Assembly (NCBI RefSeq): GCF_000698125.1
Contig: NZ_BAXA01000001.1
Coordinates: 476,211 to 540,210 of the forward strand
Length of the DNA stretch: 64,000 nucleotides
Direction: 5' to 3'
From: Geomicrobium sp. JCM 19038
GTDB lineage: Bacteria > Bacillota > Bacilli > Bacillales > Marinococcaceae
The position numbers and the translations under genes are program-made. Position 1 is the stretch's first letter. Every line of letters starts with the position of its first letter. Of this stretch, positions 57,235 to 64,000 are shown piece by piece. The notes under the pieces were generated by a model. The model searched no databases. It was not told the DNA's origin and worked only from the letters and a program-made list of their open reading frames with translations.

Positions 57235-58616
57235 ATGCAACGTCAAGCATCATTACGGGGAGCGTTAATTGTTCTTTTTATCGTTATTCTCATTTTAAGT
57301 TTTGGTATTTTAGCATACGAAGCTCCACCACATCTTCCTATATTACTGTCAGCGATCGTCGTTGCTTTGTATGCAGCACTCATTAAAATTCCATTTGATA
57401 CATTAGAAAAGCAAATAGTCTCGTCTGTGAGCTACGGTGTAATTCCAATCCTCATCTTACTTATGATTGGGATCTTAATTGGTTTATGGTTGCTCGGTGG
57501 TACGGTTCAAACGATCACGTACTACGGCTTACAAGTCTTATCACCGACGTTCTTTTAGCTACAACCGTCATCATTACAGCTGTAGTTGCGCTCATGACCG
57601 GAAGTTCATTAAGTGCGATCGGAACTATAGGTGTGTCCCTCATGGGTGTGTCAATCGGAATGGGAGCCGATCCCGCCATGACAGCTGGAGCGATCGTGAG
57701 TGGCGCGATTTTCGGAGATAAATTGTCGCCTCTGTCAGACACGACGAATTTGGCGGCTGCAACGGCGAAGGTCGATTTATTTGAGCACATTCGTCATATG
57801 TTATGGACGACGATTCCTGCTTTAATTTTAACCGTCGTTATTTTCCTTATTATCGGTTATACAAATCAAAACGGTTCTCGTGCTAGCTTAGCCGACGTCC
57901 AAGAACTCATCCTTGTGTTAGATCAAGAGTTCTTCATTCATATCCTTACCGTTTTATCGCCTTTAGTCATTATCGTGTTAGCAGCAATGAAAGTTCGCCC
58001 ATTACCAGCACTTGCAGCAGGGATGTTTGTTGCGGTTTGCACAGCATTTTTTACCGTTCCGGGATTGCAGTTGAATGCATTACTTGATGCAATGTACAGT
58101 GGTTATGAAGCGAATACAGGTCACGCGGCCATTGATGAATTATTATCCCTTGGTGGGCTTCAGGATATGTTATTTGGTGTTTCACTAATTATTATTGCAC
58201 TCTCATTCGGTGGGTTAATTCAAGCAACGGGGATTACAGAAGCAATTATTCGAGGCATTCAGTCTTTGTTGAAAAGTCGAGGCAACACAATTGCTTCAAC
58301 ACTCGCTTCTTGTTTTGGTGTAAACTTCGTCACTGGGGAACAGTACTTATCGATTCTATTACCTGGACAAATGTATGAAGACGTGTATAAAAAACACAAC
58401 TTACACCCAAAAAACTTAAGCCGTACACTTGAAGATGGCGGAACGATTTTACACCCCCTCATTCCTTGGGGGATTATCGGTGCCTTTGTGATGACCACAC
58501 TAAACGTTGATTTCACATATGTGTTCTACACATTCTTAAGCATTGTCACTCCATTTATTGCACTTCTTTACGCGTACACAGGTTGGACGTTAACTGCGCG
58601 AAAGGTTGAGTCTTGA
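57235..58616 (+). CDS. nhaC: Na+/H+ antiporter NhaC family (one apparent frameshift)
   Basis: A membrane antiporter of about 460 residues and 12 helices, exchanging external protons for internal sodium, important at high pH and salinity. ATG 57235 follows AAAGGAG. One T is missing at TTTT 57553-57556; with it VLSPTFFLATTVIITAVVAL is continuous. NhaC signatures: LMIGILIGLWLLGGTVQTIT near residue 79, MTGSSLSAIGTIGVSLMGV near 120, GAIFGDKLSPLSDTTNLAAA near 158, ATCFG-like ASCFGVNFVTGEQYLSILLP near 360. Some NhaC-family members exchange malate and lactate; sodium/proton exchange is the simpler reading. Confidence 0.9.
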
Positions 58617-58670
58617 TGACTTGATCTTTCGTGTTTTTTCTCTTCTTCTTCTTTTCTTTGTTCGATTCAT

Positions 58671-58698
58671 ATTTCACTAAAATACGGTACGTGAAATT
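58671..58698. repeat. Recurrent intergenic motif, copy 4
   Basis: AATACGGTACGTGAAATT (58681-58698) is preceded by ATTTCAC (58671-58677), giving an ATTTCAC/GTGAAAT inverted pair. It lies between the nhaC stop and the shared terminator. Confidence 0.5.
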
Positions 58699-58710
58699 TT
58701 TATAAAATCT

Positions 58711-58748
58711 AAAAAACTAACCCACTATTTTTATTGGGTTAGTTTTTC
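58711..58748. terminator. Bidirectional terminator
   Basis: AAAAACTAACCCA (58712-58724) pairs with TGGGTTAGTTTTT (58735-58747). The hairpin includes the last codons of the leftward reductase gene (stop at 58733-58731) and also ends nhaC. Confidence 0.85.
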
Positions 58749-59747
58749 GTGATGGGACGACACCATGCCGTATTCATTTGCTGTCGGTTCAACGTATTGT
58801 TTCACACTATTCACTGCAAGTGCTGCATCTTGGAAACAGCCTGCAATTAACGGCAGTTTGCTGTTGTAGTTCGCTAGATCCCCTGCAGCAAAGATTCCCG
58901 GTACATTCGTTTGCATACGATCATTTAATTGAAGTTTGCTTTCTTCAACTTTCAACCCTAACGGTTCATGTTCTAAAAACGATAGTTCTACTTCAAAACC
59001 GTGATTCACAACGACCGCATCAACACGCTTAATTTGACACGATTTACTTTCACAGTGCTCTAATTGTACTTGTTCAATACATTTCCCTTGGTTACATCCA
59101 GTTAAGCCAGAGATGGCAAATGGCGTCATCACATTCACTCGTGAGTTTTTCATTTTCGTCACGAACTGTTCATGGCCACCAAAAGCATCACGTCTATGTA
59201 CGACGGTTACGCTTTTTGCAATCGGTTCTAGCTCATTTGCCCAATCGACTGCTGAATTCCCCCCGCCTGAAATGACAACATCTTTGCCTCGAAATTGTTC
59301 GATATCAGGCACTTCATAATAGAGGTTTTCCGTTTCATAAGCTTCAGCACCTTGAACGGTTAGCTTTGCTTGCCGCAAAATCCCGTAACCTGTTGCTAAA
59401 ATAATTGCTTTTGTAAAATGCTTACGCTGTAGTGACGTCTCAATGACGAATGTACCATCATGATTTTTTGTAATATCGGTCACTTTCTCACCACAAACGA
59501 CTGTCGGTTCAAATGTCGTCGCTTGTGTGCTTAAGTTTTGAATAACTTCACTCGTTTTTGTCGGTGGAAGTGCCCCTATGTCCCAAATCGTTTTGTCAGG
59601 ATACACATTTAATTTACCACCAAGATGGGGTTCACTCTCGATGATTTTCGTTTTTAAGTCACGCATTCCACTATAAAATGCACTATACAGTCCAGCTGGA
59701 CCACCACCAACAACCGTTACATCATACAGTTCTAAGTCATTCCCCAT
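58731..59747 (-). CDS. Ferredoxin/flavodoxin-NADP+ reductase, thioredoxin-reductase-like (YcgT type)
   Basis: A 338-residue FAD enzyme. ATG 59747 follows AGGAGG by eleven bases, one base after the ABC ATPase stop. FAD site VVGGGPAGLYSAFYSG near the start, NADP site VISGGGNSAVDWANEL near 160 and the C-terminal FAD motif GIFAAGDLANY near 290 are clear, while the CxxC of thioredoxin reductase is missing, as in type II ferredoxin-NADP reductases. As part of the siderophore uptake operon it probably supplies electrons to free iron from the imported ferric siderophore; a Fur-linked YcgT in B. subtilis has that role. Confidence 0.87.
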   Translation of the reverse strand: MGNDLELYDVTVVGGGPAGLYSAFYSGMRDLKTKIIESEPHLGGKLNVYPDKTIWDIGALPPTKTSEVIQNLSTQATTFEPTVVCGEKVTDITKNHDGTFVIETSLQRKHFTKAIILATGYGILRQAKLTVQGAEAYETENLYYEVPDIEQFRGKDVVISGGGNSAVDWANELEPIAKSVTVVHRRDAFGGHEQFVTKMKNSRVNVMTPFAISGLTGCNQGKCIEQVQLEHCESKSCQIKRVDAVVVNHGFEVELSFLEHEPLGLKVEESKLQLNDRMQTNVPGIFAAGDLANYNSKLPLIAGCFQDAALAVNSVKQYVEPTANEYGMVSSHHEKLTQ

Positions 59748-59748
59748 T

Positions 59749-60579
59749 TTAGCGTGCACCTCCTGCAGGTATTAACTCTTCTTCTGCTCGTTCAGGAATC
59801 ATTAAATCATAACTAAGGCAAACCGGTTTCTTCGTTCTCGGGTCTGTAACAACATCAGCATCAATCGCGAATACGTCTTTTAGTACTGTTGAACAAATGA
59901 CTTGTTCTGGTGCACCTTCTTGCACAATCTTACCTGCTTTTAATGCAACCATGTAATCAGCGAAACGAGCCGCATGGTTTAAATCGTGAATGACCATCAC
60001 AATCGTACGCCCTTCTTCTTCGTTAAGCCTCTTTAATACTTCAAGAACTTCTAATTGGTGTGCGAGATCCAAATACGTCGTCGGTTCATCAAGTAACAAA
60101 ATGTCAGTTTCTTGAGCAAGAGCCATCGCAATCCACACTCGTTGTCTTTGCCCACCTGAAAGTGCATCAATGTCTCGGTCTTTAAAAGCATCCATGCCTG
60201 TTTGCTTTAAGGAACGTTCAATAATATCTTGGTCTGCTTTCGTCAATGAGCGTGCACCAGTCTGATGAGGATACCGTCCATAAGCGACAAGCTCTTTTAC
60301 TTTCAAGCCTGAAGGCGCTTCTGGTGATTGTGGCAATACCGCCAACTTCTTCGCGACTTGTTTCGTTGACTCTTTATGAATAATTTTCCCATCCAAATAG
60401 ACCGAACCAGACTTCGGTTTCATGATTCTCGCTAACGTCTTTAAGATCGTTGACTTCCCACAACCGTTCGGACCAATCATCGTTGTAATTTGTCCTTTTG
60501 GGATTTTTAAATTTAACGCTTCAACAATCTTTCGTTTTTCATAACCAATTGATAGTTCTTTCGCTTCGATTTCAGTCAT
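59749..60579 (-). CDS. Ferric siderophore ABC transporter ATP-binding protein (FecE/YusV type)
   Basis: A 276-residue ATPase for iron-siderophore import. ATG 60579 follows GAGGTGA. Walker A GPNGCGKST near residue 36, the Q-loop AVLPQSPEAPSGLKV near 79, signature LSGGQRQRVWIAMALAQ near 138, Walker B ILLLDEPTTYLDLA near 160 and the switch His in VIHDLNHAARFADY are present. It lies 16 bases after the second permease gene. B. subtilis YusV serves several siderophore systems with the same sequence type. Confidence 0.93.
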   Translation of the reverse strand: MTEIEAKELSIGYEKRKIVEALNLKIPKGQITTMIGPNGCGKSTILKTLARIMKPKSGSVYLDGKIIHKESTKQVAKKLAVLPQSPEAPSGLKVKELVAYGRYPHQTGARSLTKADQDIIERSLKQTGMDAFKDRDIDALSGGQRQRVWIAMALAQETDILLLDEPTTYLDLAHQLEVLEVLKRLNEEEGRTIVMVIHDLNHAARFADYMVALKAGKIVQEGAPEQVICSTVLKDVFAIDADVVTDPRTKKPVCLSYDLMIPERAEEELIPAGGAR

Positions 60580-60595
60580 GGCTGTTCACCTCAGT

Positions 60596-61594
60596 TTACG
60601 GTGTTTTAATAAGCAAATATAAAAAGTACGGTGCACCGATAATTGCTACGACAATACCGACGGGAATTTCAGACGGCGCCAACATGTTTCTTGCAATGTA
60701 ATCGGCAAATAGCAAGATTAGTGAACCGATGAGCGCTGCTGTTGGTATCATTATTTGATGCCTAGGTCCTACAATTCTACGTGCGATATGCGGAGCAACA
60801 AGACCTAAAAATGCGATCGCACCTCCAGCTGCAACCGATGCACCTGCGAGTGCCACGGCTAAAAACAATAGCAACAGTCGTGAACGTTCGAGAGAAATCC
60901 CAACTCCGACCGCTGATTCATCACCAATTCTCATTACATTTAACGTGTTTGCTTGCCTAATGACGAGTGGAATTAAAATCGCAATCCAAGGTAAGATCGC
61001 TAACACAGAACTCCAGTTAGCACCCCATATGTTGCCTGAGAGCCAGACGGTCGCTTGCATAAAATCATTCGGACTCATTCTTAGTTGCATAATAATGAGC
61101 AATGCACTAAACCCGGCATTGATCCCGATTCCGACAAGTACGAGACGAACGGGTGTAATCCCTTTTTTATAAGCGAGGCTATAAATGAGTGCTGCTGCTG
61201 TAAGCGCTCCTAGAAAGGCGAACATCGGCAAGATATAGACGCTTCCACCAAGATTTTGATAACTTCCTTGGAACAAATAAATAAACAAGACGACGGCAAA
61301 ACCTGCCCCTGCATTAATTCCTAAGATTCCTGGGTCTGCAAGGTCGTTACGAGAAAGACTTTGCAAGATTGCACCTGAAACCGCAAGACCTGCACCAATT
61401 AAAATTGCAAGTACCATACGTGGCAGTCGGAATTCGAACAAGACGAGTTCTTGTTGGTCACTGCCTTGACCGATGATCGTTTTAAACGCTTCAGCTGGTG
61501 TCATTTGAAACGTACCTGACTGTAGACTAACAAGCAAAACAAAAACGATAAAAACGACGAGTGTTGTAAAAACAATGAGCGGTTTTCGTTTCAT
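60596..61594 (-). CDS. Ferric siderophore ABC transporter permease (FecD type)
   Basis: A 332-residue permease of the FecCD family with about nine helices. ATG 61594 directly follows the stop of the first permease. Conserved family stretches are LPRMVLAILIGAGLAVSGAI near residue 54, NDLADPGILGINAGAGFAVV near 77, VVAGGAIAFLGLVAPHIARR near 258 and FADYIARNMLAPSEIPVGIV near 295. It pairs with the next permease (61595-62611) to make the heterodimeric channel. Confidence 0.93.
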   Translation of the reverse strand: MKRKPLIVFTTLVVFIVFVLLVSLQSGTFQMTPAEAFKTIIGQGSDQQELVLFEFRLPRMVLAILIGAGLAVSGAILQSLSRNDLADPGILGINAGAGFAVVLFIYLFQGSYQNLGGSVYILPMFAFLGALTAAALIYSLAYKKGITPVRLVLVGIGINAGFSALLIIMQLRMSPNDFMQATVWLSGNIWGANWSSVLAILPWIAILIPLVIRQANTLNVMRIGDESAVGVGISLERSRLLLLFLAVALAGASVAAGGAIAFLGLVAPHIARRIVGPRHQIMIPTAALIGSLILLFADYIARNMLAPSEIPVGIVVAIIGAPYFLYLLIKTP

Positions 61595-62611
61595 TTAAAC
61601 ACCTCTCCCTTCTCGTCTCGCAAGGTAGAGGAAAAACGGGACACCAATTAACGCAGTAATTGCTCCGACTGGTGTTTCGTATGGCGCATTAATCATCCGG
61701 GCAACAATGTCACTTGCAACGAGCAATAATGCACCAAACACAGCCGAGCACGGGATAATATAGCGATAGTCCATCCCAACAACAGCGCGTACCATATGTG
61801 GAATAACAAGGCCAACAAAACCGATAATTCCAGCAATCGCAACCGATGCTCCTGTCATTAACATAACAGCAATTACACCGAGCGTTCGCACAATAGCCGT
61901 TCGTTGCCCTAGCCCGCGCGCAACGTCTTGGCCAAGACTCATAATTGTAATCGATTTTGACAACACGAGTGCAATCAAAATTCCGATGAGACATGGGATT
62001 GCAACCATGAGTAAGCTTTGGCGTGTCACACTCGATAGTCCGCCAGCAAACCAAAAGCTTAAATCTTGAGCAACATCATTATAAATGGCAATCCCTGAAG
62101 ATAGCGCACTTAAAAATGCCCCGATCGTAACCCCAGCCAACGCTAGTTTTGCCGGTGATAGACCGCCTTTACTTAATGTACCAACGAGGAATATGAGTAC
62201 TGTTCCGACTCCAGCTCCTATAAAGGCAGCAATGAGCAATCCTGTATAACTAGCAGCTGTGACATAGGCAAACATAATCGCAAGCGCAAGTGCTGCGCCG
62301 TCTGAAATTCCTATAATCGAAGGTTCTGCTAATGCATTTCTCGTCATGCCTTGCATGATTGCACCAGAAACGGCAAGAGCTCCACCGATTAAGATGGCTG
62401 CCACAACACGAGGAATTCGTATTTCTTGGATAATTTGATGTTCGGTCAAACTGCCATCGAATGATACAATTGCGTCCCAAATGATGCTAGGCGTAATTGA
62501 AGCCGCTCCAAACGTAACAGAAATGATGGATGCAATCACTAGACTAACAATGCCGATTATCAACGTAATAATAAAACTTGTTGGTTTTCGTGTAATGCTC
62601 GCTTCTTTCAT
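61595..62611 (-). CDS. Ferric siderophore ABC transporter permease (FecC type)
   Basis: A 338-residue FecCD-family permease. ATG 62611 follows GGGAG. Seen are IPRVVAAILIGGALAVSGAI near residue 66, MTRNALAEPSIIGISDGAAL near 90, AIAGIIGFVGLVIPHMVRAV near 262 and a C-terminal ARMINAPYETPVGAITALIG. The layout resembles the schizokinen-type importer YfiYZ-YfhA of B. subtilis. It lies 265 bases after the receptor gene, an unusually wide gap for one operon. Confidence 0.93.
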   Translation of the reverse strand: MKEASITRKPTSFIITLIIGIVSLVIASIISVTFGAASITPSIIWDAIVSFDGSLTEHQIIQEIRIPRVVAAILIGGALAVSGAIMQGMTRNALAEPSIIGISDGAALALAIMFAYVTAASYTGLLIAAFIGAGVGTVLIFLVGTLSKGGLSPAKLALAGVTIGAFLSALSSGIAIYNDVAQDLSFWFAGGLSSVTRQSLLMVAIPCLIGILIALVLSKSITIMSLGQDVARGLGQRTAIVRTLGVIAVMLMTGASVAIAGIIGFVGLVIPHMVRAVVGMDYRYIIPCSAVFGALLLVASDIVARMINAPYETPVGAITALIGVPFFLYLARREGRGV

Positions 62612-62762
62612 AGTTCTCCCACTTCACGGCACATTCACTTTCAACTGATTGAACTTATAGAAACTAAAGAAACGATTTGTTCAGATCATTAACTACAAGA
62701 AAGCTGTCACTCCGTTTTATTCAGTCCTTAAATGTCTATTATGACAAATTCATTGACGACAA

Positions 62763-62794
62763 CAGACGATCTAGAATACATTCTAAACCGTCTG
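62763..62794. other. Hairpin in the gap between receptor and permease genes
   Basis: CAGACG (62763-62768) pairs with CGTCTG (62789-62794), enclosing a TAGAAT/ATTCTA stem. It has no T-run and may stabilise or process the mRNA so that more receptor than permease is made. The rest of the 62612-62876 gap shows only a Fur-like half site near 62853-62863. Confidence 0.4.
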
Positions 62795-62876
62795 CTACTC
62801 ACCTATTTGAACAATTCTTCTTACCTATTCTCATCTTAATGAAAACGGCTATCATTCTCAATAGCTATGCTCGAAT

Positions 62877-63887
62877 TTATTCAGAAATCATTTGTTCGTG
62901 TACTTCTTCGATCGTTTGACGATTTGCTTGGTAACCGTTGTATAACCAACTGCTATCATCAGCAATTTCAATGACCTGATCGTTTTCTACTGCAGGAATT
63001 GTCGACCATACGTCTTCAGTCATTAATGAATCAACGCTGTCTTCATCACCATTAACGAGGAATAAATACTCCGCATCTAAATTCGCAAATGCTTCAAGAG
63101 AGAGCTCATTCCAGTGATCAGGGTCTTCTGGCAACTCAGCAATTGCATTTGCTGGTTCTAACTCAAGGTCATCAAACAGTACCGCTCCACTTGCAATGTT
63201 TGGTGCAACGACGAAATATGAGCCGTTAATCAACCAAACAACAGCCACTTTATCGTCCCCAACAGTATCGTTCAATTCTTGCTTCACTTCTTCGACGTAT
63301 GCGTCATACTCCTCTAGAGCCGTTTCAGCTTCTTCATCACGATCAAACAATGAACCCATTTCTAGAAGAGTTGCACGCCAATCTGCACTCGTTTCGCTAT
63401 CCATGACGTACGTAGGTGCCATTTGTGAATATTGGTTGTAGTCACCTGAACCGAGTGTGCCCTCATCAGGTACGACAACAAAGTCCGGATCTGCTTCCAT
63501 CACAGATTCTAATGGCAACTGATAATCAATGTATGGAAGATCGCCAAGTTCATCCGCTAAATAGTCTTGAACACTCGCTCCATTGTTCACAGACCATTGC
63601 ACAATTGGCTCTAATCCAATCGTTAAGAGGGGATCTTCTAAATACGGTGCGATAATGCGCTCTGGAGACGCTGGAACCGTCACTTCATTGCCGTATCCAT
63701 CTGTTACTGTCTTCTCAGAACCTCCAGCATCTGACTCACTGTCGTCTGCATCCTCGGTTTCTTCTACCGTTTCATCAGGTTCTCCATTTGCTGAATTGTT
63801 GTCTGTATCTTCTTGGTCCCCACACGCAGTCAGTAGCATCGCAGACGTTGCGATCGCGAGTGTATATGGATAAATCTTTTTCATCAT
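62877..63887 (-). CDS. Ferric siderophore-binding lipoprotein (FecB/YfiY type)
   Basis: A 336-residue receptor. ATG 63887 (or the next ATG) follows GGGGGT. Lipobox LLTAC is followed by a 40-residue Asp/Glu-rich linker, then the periplasmic-binding fold of the FecB/BtuF class: VTDGYGNEVTVPASPERIIA near residue 61, ESVMEADPDFVVVPDEGTLG near 125 and AFANLDAEYLFLVNGDEDSV near 270. It is the first gene of the iron uptake operon, behind a Fur box. The ligand is probably a hydroxamate or citrate-type siderophore. Confidence 0.92.
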   Translation of the reverse strand: MMKKIYPYTLAIATSAMLLTACGDQEDTDNNSANGEPDETVEETEDADDSESDAGGSEKTVTDGYGNEVTVPASPERIIAPYLEDPLLTIGLEPIVQWSVNNGASVQDYLADELGDLPYIDYQLPLESVMEADPDFVVVPDEGTLGSGDYNQYSQMAPTYVMDSETSADWRATLLEMGSLFDRDEEAETALEEYDAYVEEVKQELNDTVGDDKVAVVWLINGSYFVVAPNIASGAVLFDDLELEPANAIAELPEDPDHWNELSLEAFANLDAEYLFLVNGDEDSVDSLMTEDVWSTIPAVENDQVIEIADDSSWLYNGYQANRQTIEEVHEQMISE

Positions 63888-63927
63888 GTACCCCCAAAGG
63901 ATTGTTATATGGTATTCTCACTCGTTT

Positions 63928-63957
63928 AGTTTAATTGAAAATGATTCTCATAGTCAA
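63928..63957 (-). promoter_or_regulatory. Fur-controlled promoter of the siderophore operon
   Basis: Read leftward, TTGACT (63957-63952) and TAAACT (63933-63928) form a promoter with an 18-base spacer. Between them lies TGAAAATGATTCTCA (63936-63950), matching the 7-1-7 Fur box TGATAATnATTATCA with two differences. Iron-loaded Fur would cover the promoter. Confidence 0.8.
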
Positions 63958-64000
63958 TGGCTATTTTGTGGACATTAAAAAAAGCCTCTCCTAAGGAAGA

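Noticed and set aside
62853..62863. Second Fur box before the siderophore permease genes
   Set aside because: Only one half matches the consensus, and it lies about 240 bases before the permease start without a promoter.

Overview
The window reads as a chromosomal segment of a low-to-mid-GC Gram-positive rod, most likely a haloalkaliphilic member of the Bacillaceae. Pointers are strong AGGAGG-type ribosome binding sites, GTG/TTG starts, lipobox signal peptides, B. subtilis-type genes (parE/parC, GlpP antiterminator, YndJ and DUF4166 proteins, NhaC), very acidic lipoproteins, and cre, Fur and PerR boxes. I see no rRNA, tRNA or CRISPR array.

Layout. 1-4400: topoisomerase IV genes, a YdjM-like membrane protein and a D-Ala-D-Ala carboxypeptidase. 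4.6-8.1 kb: a TRAP transporter with an RraA-type aldolase. 8.1-13.2 kb: small proteins, an Old Yellow Enzyme, a GNAT acetyltransferase and an acidic lipoprotein. 13.3-16.9 kb: a MerR-controlled acyl-CoA synthetase/acyl-CoA dehydrogenase operon. 17.3-21.7 kb: a peptide-type binding protein coupled to a 943-residue M14 metallopeptidase. 21.8-24.1 kb: katG with PerR-type boxes. 24.3 kb: a stand-alone DnaA domain I protein. 25-31.4 kb: glpP, glpQ, a phosphate-ester-type ABC transporter and a HAD phosphatase, with two similar terminator-bearing leaders that suggest GlpP antitermination. 31.6-38 kb: a deaminase, a transporter-like protein, a tyrosine recombinase followed by a perfect inverted repeat, a Nudix protein, a histidine phosphatase and two tandem paralogues of unknown function.

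38-46 kb is a complete malonate utilisation island: mdcG divergent from madL-madM-mdcH-mdcA-mdcB-mdcC-mdcDE(fused)-gntR, with promoter, palindromic operator and cre packed into 80 bp. 46-53.3 kb holds a yndJ-type cluster, a YfcC-type carrier and an amino-acid ABC importer. 53.7-56.1 kb is a compact three-gene unit, a XerS-type recombinase, a LAGLIDADG endonuclease-like protein and a tandem ribbon-helix-helix-like protein, behind a 34-bp inverted repeat. The last 8 kb carries a DUF421 protein, NhaC and a Fur-controlled siderophore uptake operon with its reductase.

A technical point governs the whole annotation: about 20 frame breaks occur in 17 genes, including essential parC. Nearly all are repaired by restoring one base, most often in a short homopolymer, and the repaired genes have normal family lengths. 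I therefore treat them as sequence errors and annotate the full genes across the breaks.
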